This document shows positions 11,843 through 22,565 of a stretch of 64,000 nucleotides of DNA, piece by piece. Origin of the DNA: Actinernus sp. WN-2022 (Eukaryota > Cnidaria > Anthozoa > Actiniaria > Actinernidae); contig JAOWCC010000286.1 in NCBI GenBank assembly GCA_030867875.1, positions 62,001 to 126,000 of the forward strand, given 5' to 3'. The translations under genes and the position numbers were made by a program. The notes under the pieces were generated by a model. The model saw nothing but the letters and a program-made list of their open reading frames with translations, was not told where the DNA came from and did not search any database. Each line of letters begins with the position of its first letter. Within the stretch, counting starts at the first letter, position 1.

Positions 11843-13869
11843 GTAAGTTTAAAATACATGTGACCATCAAAAATCTAAAAGTATAAGACCAACAAAGCTG
11901 TTCTTTGTATATATTCTAGACATCGATAAAAATCTACACAAAATTCCACGTCGATAGGATGTATCGTTCCAGAGCAAATTAATTTTGAATTTTATGGCAG
12001 AACGACCCAGTGTGTATAACAATGTAATTGTGTAATTTTTTTGGTACTCAATAAATCATTAAAAGCATTCAAATAGTTTTGAAGTAAAACCCAATGATTT
12101 TGATGGGAAATTAAGCTTTATTTGTGTTTTCGTTTTATGGCCGCTACAAAGTACTGTAAAATTGTTGTACACATCGCGCAGAATGGCGCGACACATCCGG
12201 TTATTTTATTAGATGCAGGAGCGCTAAATTCAAAGCCTACACAATGAATAACGATGCAAATAACAGAGGAATTGGACTAAAAGGCTTAAGTGAACTAGTA
12301 GTTTTGCTTATTTATGGTTAAATGAAATTTGCTAGAGCTTAGGTACTACCTGGCTTTTGAAGAAGAGATATCAATGAACAATTTCCACCCAATTTCAACT
12401 TATTTGAGTGAGTATAAGCATTATCGGTTGAACCATGAATTTTTGTTTTTTTAACCGTTTCTACAGTGGAATATTCACTTTAGCTCACTTTGAGGCCAAT
12501 TTTCTCGCTAACAATCGTGTTTTCTACTTAGGTACCACCTGGAAAAGTTAGTTTAGTATGTTACTTACTACCAGTCGTTTTTTCATAGTAATCTGACCAG
12601 TATTAGTATTATCGAAATCAATATTTCCAAGCCATGTCTTAAAACCTCGAATTCGCCTCCCGTTTTGAAGTTTGAATATTCCCGCGAGACTTCTCTTGGG
12701 CTCTCTAACTCCTCCTTCACGAACAATAGCACACCCGCCGCATGATTAGCCATTGAAATTGACACAGAACCAAAGCTCAAAATTATTGTTAAAATAACAC
12801 TTGCGCGTCATGAGCAAATCTTGAACTTACGTTTAAATTAGTTGAAGCTCCAAAATGAGACGTAACTCATGTTCGTACGTACTCTAGAAGTATTTAAAAG
12901 CTAAAAAAAAATCGCCCAGCCGAGTTGGCGGCAAAGTACTTTCAAACTGAAGCTGAGTAAAGGCAACCGCGACAAAACAAATCTTAGTGAGCATTAAATA
13001 AAAACTAGAAACTTAGCGCGTCAAAAGCAAATTATAACGTTGTATTCAGAATAATCCAAGCTTCAAATTGAGACGTTGCTCATGTTCGTACGTGCTCTAG
13101 AAGTATTTAATAGGAAAAAAAGTAAACCAACACGATTCTATAATTTCTCAGAGAAAACTAAGCGGCGATTCGAATCATGGAATTAACCCAAAACGTTTAC
13201 AAAACTTTTGAATTGATAAGTTTAAGTCTGTATCTGTGTAATTGGCCCACGAAGGAAATAACAAGATCGAACAGACGAAAGGCTTTGCTTTTGAACTTCA
13301 GGGGCGGTAATGACAAGTGGGCTTCTGATATAACATTAGTTAGTGGGATGACCTTCTTTAACGAGCTTTGGGAGTCCACTATTCCCATGAAGCGAGCAGT
13401 TGACATTGATTGACATGTGTTTCATGTGATGTGGGAGTAGAGTATTCCCAAACCGATTTGTCAAAAGCCAATCACAATCGCTTTCCCGCAGAATAATTAG
13501 CAATGTTATAATTATTCCGTCCTCACTCTAACCTCTCGGCCGTAAGTACATGTCGCCGAGAACAATAGAATTCTGCGCGATGATTGATTGGCACACAGCT
13601 CTGTTAGGAAATAATCTAATGTTCCAAAAGTGGAGGTTGTAAGTGTATTTTTGGGAGTTCGACAAGGCCAAAAATGTTGTATTTGATTTTGTAGCAATGC
13701 AAAACCAATTTTGCGATAGAGGGTAATGACGATGAAAACCACCAATAGGCCTTAAAGGGGCACACTGTCAATAAGTATTGAACTGAACCTTGAAGTTTCG
13801 TTAAAACAAAACTACAAAAATAACACCCTGACATTGAAGATAAATACCATGTGTGAATGTCCTGGTATG
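11843..13869. other. Non-coding stretch with a ~63-bp direct duplication
   Basis: No supported gene. A segment around CATGTTCGTACGT followed by CTCTAGAAGTATTTAA occurs at about 12843-12905 and again at 13058-13120 in the same direction. Short frames here have no recognisable features. Confidence 0.45.
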
Positions 13870-14935
13870 CTTTTCAGACTTATTCGTTAAAGGATGGCAA
13901 AGATTAAAGTACATGTAGATTACAGAAGCTCATTTTATAAACTTGATTTGGGTTACAGTGAACCGATTTCAAGTTGCTCTAAATTTCTCTTAAAAGCAGT
14001 GTTTTTCATCCATTGGAATCTTTGCCATCCTTCATCAAAATTGTCACAAATTTTCCCCGGTATATTTGGAAAACCTACTCTAATTAATAATCTGATTAGT
14101 TGTTTTTGTATCTTGTCATGAGAAAGTTTCATATCATTTGGGGGTTGAAAGTGTCCTTGAAAGAAAAGCTGAGGACAAATCCAGGGCATCAGAATATGAG
14201 ATACAATCAAGTGGCAATGAGAAACATACAATATTTCTCCAACACATGGAACTAGTGTTGTTTGATGTGGTAAATTCAACTCATAAACTGCCATTATGTC
14301 AAAATTCTAAAGCTGGCCATCAAGAGGAAACTGGAAAAAGCACTCTTCTCCGAAGCACAAGATGCGATAGAGGCAGATCCAGAAGAGAAGCCAGGTAATG
14401 CATAATTAGGTTTTAGGGTCTTGAAAGAATGCTGTTGCTCCTGTGATTGCTTTGAAAACTGCTCTTTTCAAAATTAATTGTTGTCCCCAGTAACGATCCC
14501 AAGCGCCTTGGCAAAACTGAACTTACCCCCTACTCGTTTCTAAAGTGGCCAATTTCCTTTCGTAAGACAAGCAGTATTTAAACACATGACCTCTCTTGTG
14601 ACCTACATGTATTAACAATACTTAAAGTGCATGTGTGCCCTGGGAGTTTTTGTATACCAATGAATCTCTGAATGTTGTGCAGTACCTCTGTGAAAAATAT
14701 TTTTCTCTAGACAGAATAGTGAATGTTCTATGCTTCAATCTTCAAAGTCGCTCAAAAGTAACCGTTCCTGACCCAACGCCATGCAATCAAGGGTCATGGG
14801 TCGAGTCCTTAAAGTACATCATACCAAGAATTATATGCCCTTTCCTGGGTTTATAATTGATTAATTCAATTAGTTTTTCGCAGATTCATTAACTGGGAAT
14901 TAAAAGAACAGCTTTAATATGCTTCGTCCAGGATA
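13870..14935. other. Uncharacterised stretch, no supported gene
   Basis: Overlapping frames on both strands (for example minus 14294-13953, plus 14138-14398) lack recognisable domains. A plus-strand exon of the 8.5-11.8-kb family could lie near 14150-14395, but I cannot support it. Confidence 0.3.
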
Positions 14936-14939
14936 ATGT

Positions 14940-15242
14940 ATGGTACATGTATAAGCCAAGAGATTTGTATGTTGATTGGAGATTCATTTTGTGTTTGCAG
15001 TTTTTGACGAGAGCCAATGATCATGAATTCAGTTTTGGCAACATTAATTTGGCAACATTAATATTTGCCTTGAGCCAATTGTTGACATTTTTCAATTCGT
15101 CATTGATTTTCATTTGGAGGTCGTTTTGGCTTAAAGCATTGAAGCTTATGCTCGTATCGTCTGCATACATTCTAGGGAAACCGTCACAGACTGGTTGTAT
15201 CATACACTCCAGCTCACTCTGCGAATATCTTTTTGCTACCAT
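14940..15242 (-). pseudogene. LINE reverse-transcriptase fragment
   Basis: The frame has the catalytic box RMYADDTSISF, then LQMKINDELKNVNNWLKAN and, after a frame change near 15050, a FMIIGSRQKLQ-type motif. YADD and the following WL.AN..-K block are typical of non-LTR RTs of the Jockey/L2 group. About 100 codons survive, with at least one frame break. Confidence 0.7.
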
Positions 15243-15867
15243 TTAGATGACCCTAACACCCTTGATGCCCTCGAGGTCCAGTTCCTGTGTAATTCGAATG
15301 AACAGACGTAGCTGATGGCCGACAAAAGAAATGATAAACGTAAATGTTTCATTCCTGAAGTCAAATGACACACGGAATGTTATGAATATCCTGTTGTCCT
15401 TTACTAAGGAAATTGCATGTGTGTGTTTTCAGGAACATGCTGGAAAGAAAACAGAGAAAACAGAGAAAAAGGAAAGCGATTACAAGTACAGTCCACAGCA
15501 AAAACAAAAACAAAAGAAAAAGAACTGGTGAGTTTAGTTCTCAACTTGTGGTTGATGGGAATGTATTTCACGCAAAAAAATGGGGCTCAATTATAGAATA
15601 TCCATCCACTCAGCTTGGTTATAGAAAAACACTACTGCAGTCAGTTCTGCACCAGGAACCTACAAATTATACAGTCACTTACAATCCCTAGGATGGTACT
15701 ACACTCTCTACTACTCTCTACTACTCTCTACTACCCTCTACTACTCTCTACTACTACGTTGTTACTTCAGCCTTTTCGGATGATTAGGGGACTCACACAT
15801 GTACCTTTTGAACTCATCAGTGAATTGCTCTATTTCGTATCAATTTTCATAGGCCACCGTTGTTGCA
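15243..15867. repeat. Non-coding stretch containing a (CTACTACTCT)n microsatellite
   Basis: About 15697-15757 is a tandem array of CTACTACTCT-like units. The part before it (15440-15540) is Lys/Gln-rich in one frame (KTEKTEKKESDYK) with exon-like GTGAG at 15527, but no gene can be supported. Confidence 0.5.
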
Positions 15868-16543
15868 GTGTTTAGTCCCGCTAAAGAACGTTCGCCATGC
15901 ACACCTGATTACCAGTTCACCGAATCTTCCTTGTCTTCTGTTAAAGATTCATCCACGCCCCCTCCTCTACCACGACCTTCTGTGCCGCTCGCCGTTTCAT
16001 CACCATATGGACAGGTCTCTCCTGAATTTGCACCTGCTACACCGCTCACCATCTCGTCTACATGTCTGATTCTTGTATCCTTTGTGTCACCCGTGAAGAG
16101 GTTGTCTACCCGCAGCCTGTTTTCAAGCTCTGACTCAAGTTTAACATGGATTGGAACGAAAACTGGACCATCTCACAACCCCGATGACGGCAAACAATAT
16201 ACCAATCCCTCCTCAGCCCCAGCAGTTTCTAGCCACAGTTCAGCACACGCCAGGCATGTGGCTTCCTACATTACTAGCACAGGCCACACCTAATCCAGCC
16301 TTGCCTCCTCCATTAGCACAGCCCAGAGTCAGCATCCGAATCAGCATCAACATCAGACCAATTGCCCATTGCCCTTCTTCGCAATCAAGCCAGCTCGGTG
16401 GAACGGGGAAACTAACGATTTGCAAAATTTGCAGGGATTTTGGCGGTGCTTGTAACACCAGCCACGACAAAGCGGGACTGGGCCCGAGCATCAACGACGT
16501 GTACCAAACATGGTGGAAGGGACACAGTCGCTGTACAGGCTAA
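15868..16543 (+). other. Exon-like coding potential, function unknown
   Basis: After a GTTGTTGCAG acceptor-like sequence a Ser/Pro-rich frame (FSPAKERSPCTPDY, then TPPPLPRPSVPLA) runs on and changes frame near 16150-16300. It ends in LTICKICRDFGG, CNTSHDKAGLGP and VYQTWWKGHSRCTG, whose paired Cys could form a small zinc site. The last codons enter the fold-back repeat at 16528. I do not recognise it. Confidence 0.25.
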
Positions 16544-16798
16544 CCATCCTCTCATTTTATGTATTTATCTCTGATATAAATCCATTATTTCTTAGCAAAT
16601 TGTGAAATAAAATACCTTGATTCTGCTGTGTATGCGCGCTTATAATACAGCTCGGGCTTCCTGTGGCCCAGGTTTGTTTACATATAGCTCGGGCTCCCTG
16701 TGGCTCATCTCGCTAACTACATAAAAATTATTGCTAAGAAATAATGGATCAATCAGTGACAAATACACAAAATGAGATGGTTAGCCTGTGGTCGCTGG
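16528..16798. repeat. Fold-back MITE
   Basis: TCGCTGTACAGGCTAACC and ATCCATTATTTCTTAGCAA on the left arm (16528-16600) return inverted on the right arm (16731-16798). The loop holds two GCTCGGGCTYCCTGTGGC copies. No coding content. Confidence 0.65.
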
Positions 16799-17360
16799 AA
16801 AAGGCAAGTTGCATCCTTTGATATCATCCCTTTTTTTACCCATCGCTAGTTTTAGTCCTAAACGCTTGGTTTATTAATGCTTCAAAGACTGTTTTCCCCC
16901 GATTTTTTGCTCTCTATTTCCAATACCTCCTCCGAATTGAAAATTCTGAAGCACATGCCGGGGCCATAGGGGAGGGTATTGTAACAGCCAACTGCCCCCC
17001 GATGGGCGGGGAAAAGGTCAAAATGTAATACTGTATAAATGTTACATTCCCCGCGATGTCCCGGGGGTCGAGGGGCTGGGGTTTCAATTGACTAGTGCAT
17101 AAAACAGTGTATTAGGCGACAAAAACTAACACGGCTACAGACTGGGCTTTATAAGTGCCGAGCTAAAATGGCTTTTTATAGCAAATAGTTCGCGATATTT
17201 GTGTTGGTTTTAAAATTCCCTTTAGCCGAGCGTCTGGATCCGCCACGGCGTTATTTGTTTGTGATATAAACAAAGTACAAGGGACAAAATTATTTGCCTG
17301 TGATAATTATAGAATAATTTTGTGAAATATGCTTATTTTCCACAAATGAGAAATAATGTG
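16799..17360. other. Non-coding stretch
   Basis: No gene seen. It includes a locally GC-rich patch (about 16955-17080) with CCGGGG-like runs. It probably lies in the first intron of the minus-strand gene whose first exon is at 17361-17576. Confidence 0.35.
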
Positions 17361-17576
17361 TCACTTACCGTAGACGGAAGTGATGGTGCCCTCATAAAAT
17401 GAACGTGGAGAATAGTAGGTTACCCGTTCTCCTGGGCTTACTACCTCAGGTTTATCCGGGAAACTTATTTTACTGTCCTTCAGAGAAACCACTTCCCACT
17501 CTTTGTAAGGCAGTAGGCTTCCATTTAATTTATCCCATCCGACAACGGCGAATTCCTTTGGCAGTTCAGGAGCCAT
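17361..17576 (-). CDS. First coding exon of a host-like gene (small beta-rich N-terminal domain?)
   Basis: ATG at 17576 opens a frame (MAPELPKEFAVVGWDKLNGS ...) that runs into a TACG|GTAAGTGACAC donor at about 17365. The pattern FAVVGWD, WEVVSLKDSKI and PGERVTYYSPRSFYEGTI looks like a small beta-barrel module of the kind found at the N-terminus of uncharacterised cnidarian proteins. No downstream exon was recognised. Its start faces the start of the broken gene at 18079, so the 0.5 kb between is probably a shared promoter. Confidence 0.4.
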   Translation of the reverse strand: MAPELPKEFAVVGWDKLNGSLLPYKEWEVVSLKDSKISFPDKPEVVSPGERVTYYSPRSFYEGTITSVYGK

Positions 17577-18078
17577 CTTACAATGTAATTAAAAACAATC
17601 ATAAACTTGGGACGTTTTACAAACACCTCTTAAACTCTTAGTCTTGCATGTACATCAACATTTCAGAAGGGACAACTCTATGCAGGAAACTGGGCTTGAT
17701 CAAATTTATTTCGTAAAGTTCGTCCTGCACGTCAAATATAATGCTTATGAGTAATGTCTGTGTAGGGTGATTGAAATCTGTTACTGGTAATTAATATATA
17801 CGGTTTTATTAAACCTTGAGTTAATGCCGGAATTCCGCTTCAAACAAGCACTACGCTATCTTGTGTTTGCGATCTGGTGTCCGTAAGATGATTTGATTTC
17901 AAGTATGCAAAGCATTATTTTCCCTTCCTACATGTTAACAGATATCAAGAGACCATCACATAAGAGAACCGATCCCCCATACTAGCCTCCCCATAATTAC
18001 TTAGACTATTTTTACTCATCGATATGATTGGTTATTCGTGTCACGTGTTGCCTGATTTGCATACCGAGAGCAGTTGAG
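17577..18078. promoter_or_regulatory. Likely bidirectional promoter region
   Basis: A 0.5-kb gap between two diverging ATG starts (17576 on minus, 18079 on plus). No definite TATA or other motif can be singled out. Inferred from gene orientation only. Confidence 0.3.
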
Positions 18079-19465
18079 ATGGCGGCCGAGAGTTCTATCG
18101 AAAATATTGATCTAGAGTTTGTTGATGAGGACCGGTTTAAGTTATCAAAAACCGGGAAAGGAAGCCATAGAAGTAAGTAGACATGGCTGGTGTCAAATGA
18201 TGAGGAAGAAGAAGATGACTGTTTGTACTTGATGCAGAGTGATTCTTCCGACACGGATGCAGGGATTGAAGAGAGCGGGAGCAACAGCAGCACTACTACA
18301 GACCCTGAGTCGTCCGACTCACCTAGCAGTGGTTCATGCTACGAAGAAGAGGAGACGACAGTGATTTTGCCATAAATGAAGTCACGACGCGTAATAGGAA
18401 GGCCAAAATAAACCAAGCGCAAAGAGCAAGAAAAGTGGGACGCAAGCGTCTACATCAAAAGGGTCGACATCAAAAGGGAAAGCTGGGTCAAGAGCAAAAC
18501 CAGGGCAAGGCCGAAAAATGCAAACACTCACCCAAGACGAGATTGAAGATCTTTGTTTCGAAATTGGTGAGCGCAAGGACGAGCTCCACTGTTACGCCGA
18601 AGAAAAGTTAAAATCTGGGTTTGTTAACTTTTTCACAAGTCGGGCTTCGGTCAGAGACTTTCTGATCGCGGACACTGACAACTTCCAAGAACTGGTGGAT
18701 GATATGTCCGAGGCCTTCATCGCCACCGTTAGAAAAGTGTTCGAGGAAAATGTAGCAAAATCTGTACTGAGTCATTACTGGACACTACAATTGGATACAT
18801 TTCTTAAAAATTCCGCGTGGCTTCAGGTTTGTCAAGATTATGGACACATTGTAACTCGTGGCGACCAACTTGCCGTTTTGTCATGTCTGCATGAAGCTGT
18901 GTATGACTTCGCGCATAAACATGGATATGAGAAGTCGTCCAGTAGCCAAGTTGATCCAGAAAGCGTTATGGTAGAGGAGGATAAAGTCATTTTGCATAGG
19001 TTTGGGGGAGCTGCCCTTTACAGAATGACAAAGGTGAGAAAAAATACGATTGAAGGAAAGAAGGGAAGCATGAAGGTTACGGATTCTACAAAAGAGAGGC
19101 TAAAGAAAGAACTTTCCTTACTGTCGAATATCAAGAGACAAGAGACAAGTACTCTACCTAGGGAACTAACTGTTCATCTTAACGAAGGAGGACTGTACTT
19201 TATAAAAGATGAGCTCCTAGAATTTGTAAAGCAAGTGGACAACTCTAGTCGGCAGTTTGATTCGGAGGCAACACTGAGAAAGAGACCTCATTCATTTTTG
19301 GATACTGTTTTTAATAGTGTGTCGTTCTGTGCTGCACTAACAGCCATTGGAATTGTGGACAGTGAAAAAGAGGTTGTGAAGGGTATTTTCAAGGAGCTAG
19401 TTGTAAAGTTATGTAGAACCAGAGTCAAGGTGTTTATGCTAAGTATGAGGGAGAAGGACTTATAA
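18079..19465 (+). pseudogene. Acidic/helical unknown protein, disrupted
   Basis: A start at 18079 (MAAESSIENIDLEFVDEDRF) meets a TAG at 18178-18180. The same frame resumes with an acidic Ser-rich tract (SNDEEEEDDCLYLMQSDSSD) to 18375. Sense then moves through a Lys-rich linker in other frames into 18518-19465, a 315-residue helical domain: LTQDEIEDLCFEIGERKDEL, VLSHYWTLQLDTFL, EEDKVILHRFGGAALYRMTK, FLDTVFNSVSFCAALTA, and KEVVKGIFKELVVKLCRTRV at the end. The VILHRFGG..L and ELVVKLCRTRVK blocks recall a cnidarian transposon-associated family, from memory. At least one stop and two frame changes indicate a pseudogene, unless the stop lies in an unseen intron. Confidence 0.5.
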
Positions 19466-20643
19466 AAGAAAAATAAGGTATGTGATGCAGACAGCAACCT
19501 TCGTGATAAACTAAAAGGGTTTGCCTTATCTACACAGCGACACAATTAATGAGGGGTTTAGGATTGGCACTTAATTTTTATGTTGAGACAACTTGATGCC
19601 AGGCAGGCTTCATACCGGGAGGGGGGGGGCACTTACAAATGTGTGTATTATATTATGTACAGTGGTAGCAGGTCAGGGTTTGAACTTTTTGGGTTTTAGA
19701 CTACTGAAAACAGCCAATCTGTTATTGTGGAAACTTTTTTTTCTTCACAAAAACCATATACTGGTATACATACCAGACAGTATTCATTTATTGTGTAAGT
19801 GCTCCTACCCCTGGGTTCATACCTAAACAATGTGAAGCAATGGTATATAGTTTATAGGCAGTCATTTGAATGAAAAATAAATTTGTGTCTCCATTCCTTT
19901 CTTTTTTATTTAAATAGCTATAACTAATTGCTTTTTAGAACAGATTTAATATGAGTGGGACAAACTATGGCATGTAATTTAGATGGATCAGAATGAGAAA
20001 AACATTGGGAAGCCATTTCACTGTCACAGCATGCCGTATGTTATCCATGCTGTAGGCATTGCCATAATTTGTCTCACTTGTACGAAATCTGCTCTATTAG
20101 CTAGTACAGCACTAACAAGATCACTCTAAATGTTGATATCAGATTTCACGTTTTCTGAACTTCAAAACAGAAAGACATTGTCATTTTTATCTTACACATC
20201 ATTCATTCACTTGCCAAGTACATTTTTCTGTAAAATATATCTAAAACATTGCATGGTCATGGTCATGGTCATAACACGGCTGTGTTGCCACTGTTGAAAG
20301 CCAGGTCAGTAGACCCCTTTTGTTTGCCTATTTGTTGACCAATTTCAGGCCACATGACAGCTCTCCAGAGGATTCAGTGCTTTCAATAATAATACATTTT
20401 GTATTGTTTTTGAGTTCTATAAATTTGTACATTTCCTCTTGGGATACAGACAAAATAAAAATACATTACCAATAAGAAAAGTCAGGTGGTCTGAATTGAG
20501 AAAACAAATACCGGTAGACAGACTTCATGGGTCTATTGAAAAAATATTGAAAACATTATTTCAAAGTTATAATTTTTATTTTACGGTGGTGTCAGGATTT
20601 TCTGGTACTGTCAAGCCCTGCATATTTATTGCATCCTTGTATA
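19466..20643. other. Non-coding left flank of the viral element, with a fold-back MITE
   Basis: No gene. An inverted repeat spans 19935-20101: TAGAACAGATTTAATATGAG, then GACAAACTATGGCA, returning inverted as TGCCATAATTTGTC and GAAATCTGCTCTA. A short G-run is at 19620-19630. This is the host sequence into which the 13-kb element inserted. Confidence 0.55.
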
Positions 20644-20648
20644 TTATT
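20644..20648. repeat. Target-site duplication, left copy (TATTG)
   Basis: TATTG directly precedes the left terminal inverted repeat and recurs directly after the right one at 33670-33674. One extra base can be counted as TTATTG if the last TIR base is assigned to the target; Polintons usually make 6-bp duplications. It marks an integrase-type insertion. Confidence 0.8.
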
Positions 20649-20958
20649 GAGTAGTATATCAATTGTTGGTTCTGGCCCGATTGTCATAAAATACAACGAA
20701 CACATACTACCAATTGTTGCATTTTATGACATCTCACCCTTCGGGTTCGTTATCATAAAATGCAACAATTGGTAGTATGAGTTCATTGTATTTTATAACA
20801 ATAGGGCCAGACACCAACAATTGGTTTACTACTATAGTTCATTTATCGTATTTATAAGTCATATTAAAGGAGTGTAATCATAAGGTATTATATCAGGGCT
20901 AAGCATATATTAACATTTGTTTGAACATTTGGTTTATAGTGAATTTATTACATTTCAA
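20649..20958 (+). repeat. Left terminal inverted repeat
   Basis: 310 bp matching the reverse complement of 33361-33669 with about four differences counted by eye (three near 20781-20790, one near 20924). It contains a nested hairpin (20659-20824) and a decayed copy of the polymerase promoter/start region (about 20870-20930). Confidence 0.9.
20659..20824. repeat. Nested palindrome inside the left TIR
   Basis: CAATTGTTGGTTCTGGCCCG and the following ~50 bp return as the reverse complement up to 20824, around a loop holding CACCCTTCGGGTTCG. The stem is ~70 bp with a few mismatches. The right TIR has the same structure at about 33495-33659. Such terminal hairpins can act in replication or integrase binding; that role is inferred. 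Confidence 0.85.
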
Positions 20959-20996
20959 ACCAATTAGACACATAGCATATATAGGTATATTACACG

Positions 20997-21443
20997 ATGA
21001 TTGAGATGATAACTTGTGATTGGTTGATGCGAGGAAAGACCACGAAATGTATAAGGAAGTGTTCAAAGATGTCAGAGTATTGCTCTCAACATAACTTCCA
21101 GATAGGAAGAGGAGGTGCTATATTCGTTCCATGTTCGAAGTGTGGTCGAGGCTGTCATACTAGTTACGGACTTTGTGCGACATGTGGTGCACCTCGACTC
21201 CGTCTCATTCGCAATAAGAAGAACCTCGATAAGAAACGAGCTAAGGAGGCTAAGGAGGCTAATGAGTTGGCGAACCTCATACATCTAAATGTGGTGGAAT
21301 CAGAGAAAGATCCAAATGTGACGGAATCAGAGAATCACGAGAAAGATCCAAATGTGGCGGACATTCACGATCTCGATAAGGAATTGGATGACCTCTCAAT
21401 TGGTGAGAAAGATATAAATGTGGTAGAATCGGAGGATAAGTAG
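20997..21443 (+). CDS. Small Cys-rich zinc-binding protein with acidic repeat tail
   Basis: 148 residues, first gene inside the left TIR, with a TATATAGGTATATT box about 20 bp before the ATG. Residues 7-62 carry Cys pairs (ITCDW, CIRKCSKMSEYCSQH, then PCSKCGRGCH and LCATCGAPRLR), enough for one or two zinc sites. A basic stretch (NKKNLDKKRAKEAKEANE) follows, then a repeated acidic tail (EKDPNV, EKDINVVESED). Position next to the TFIIB-like gene suggests an early nucleic-acid-binding role; that is inference. I do not recognise a named family. Confidence 0.6.
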   Translation: MIEMITCDWLMRGKTTKCIRKCSKMSEYCSQHNFQIGRGGAIFVPCSKCGRGCHTSYGLCATCGAPRLRLIRNKKNLDKKRAKEAKEANELANLIHLNVVESEKDPNVTESENHEKDPNVADIHDLDKELDDLSIGEKDINVVESEDK

Positions 21444-21573
21444 AAATCACGATACTAAAAAGAAAAAAAAAGAATGAAGAAAAATTGTTATGTGACCTCT
21501 TAATTTTTTTTTTTTTTTTTTTTTCAACAAACAAACAATTAGACAATTGACAGGCATATGGTATACAACTAGT
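21444..21573. repeat. A-rich then T-rich tract between early genes
   Basis: An A-rich run (21456-21485) is followed by a T run of about 20 (21505-21524). These could pair as a weak hairpin or serve as a transcript end. It resembles the clearer hairpin at 30128-30183. Confidence 0.3.
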
Positions 21574-22509
21574 ATGGATGATCTTATTAGATTACTTGGT
21601 TCAGAAATTTGTGCAAGCCTACATATCAAACCACGGTTGCATTTTAACACTGGGGAAACGTGCCCCGAATGTTTCTGTCCAATGGAAATACAAGGAACGG
21701 AATCCATATGTCCCACATGTGGTCTCGTTTCCGAGGCCGAATCATGCGAAGAAACGACTATCAATCTTACTACTCGGTTACGTATAGTAGGGCCGGATAG
21801 CTTTCGGTATCAACATGATCTAGACCGCACAAGCCCAAAACGAAGTGATAACAAAGAATTGCAACTACTAACGATCATGCGAGAACTACAGGCATACAAC
21901 ACTATTTATAAACAAAATTACGCCCTCTCGTTTCCCACAAATGTATTAGTAATCGTAGCCGATGCATTTATCCAAGTAAAGAAGGTTTGTATCAAACGTA
22001 GCTATGCGAAATAAACTATTTTAGCTGCTATACTTTATCAGGCATGTATACAATGTGGGTTCATTCGATCTAAAGGTGAGGTCGCTCGTTTTATGCAACT
22101 AAACAATAAAAGCATCTGTAGCGGAAATGTCTTTATACGTTCTCTACATGATGACGATAAGATCGATATAGATTTAAATGCCGATCGAATAGTTCCTCAC
22201 ATTGCAGCGACTTTCGTTAAACTCCAACCCAAAGGAGTACCTAAGAATATCCAACAAATAGTCTATGAGATTGTTCATATGGCAATAGAAAGCGATATAG
22301 GTACCAGCTCTATACTTCGAACTAAAGTCGTTGGAGCAAGTTACGAGGTACTACGGCGTTCGGGATCTCATATATCTCTTATTGACGTTGTTAAACGATG
22401 TGGTATACATAAGGGTTCGATCGTACGTTTTATCAAGGAGTTGATTGCTTACCATTCCCACTTTGAGCCCATCTATATGAGACACGGTCTAACTAGTGAT
22501 AGGGTTTGA
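21574..22509 (+). pseudogene. TFIIB-like transcription initiation factor, one in-frame stop
   Basis: ATG at 21574 (MDDLIRLLG); an upstream TTG in frame is not a credible start. A zinc ribbon comes first (TCPECFCPME ... ICPTCGLVSEAE). The cyclin-like part holds a first-repeat helix (AAILYQACIQCGFIRSKGEV) and a second repeat (TKVVGASYEVLRRSGSHISL, DVVKRCGIHKGSIVRFIKEL). The frame is open over ~310 codons except TAA at 22012-22014, in the middle of the first cyclin fold. Sense continues in the same frame on both sides, so this is most likely a nonsense mutation rather than two genes. TFIIB recruits RNA polymerase II to promoters. Viral homologues are known in nucleocytoplasmic large DNA viruses; I know of few in Polintons. 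A very short intron was considered, but no frame-preserving splice pair was found. Confidence 0.75.
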
Positions 22510-22565
22510 TTTAGTAAAATGAAAATAAGATCCACGTTCGTTTCTTTCATAGGAAATATCGATTT

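Noticed and set aside
15868..16543. Ser/Pro-rich gene
   Set aside because: Frame changes and overlap with a fold-back repeat; kept only as low-confidence coding potential.
21447..21764. Minus-strand frame with Lys/Phe runs
   Set aside because: Comes from the poly-A/poly-T tract and the antisense of the zinc ribbon.
22012..22054. Short intron in the TFIIB-like gene
   Set aside because: The candidate GT...AG pair is 40 bp and breaks the frame, while the undivided frame continues in phase; a nonsense codon is simpler.
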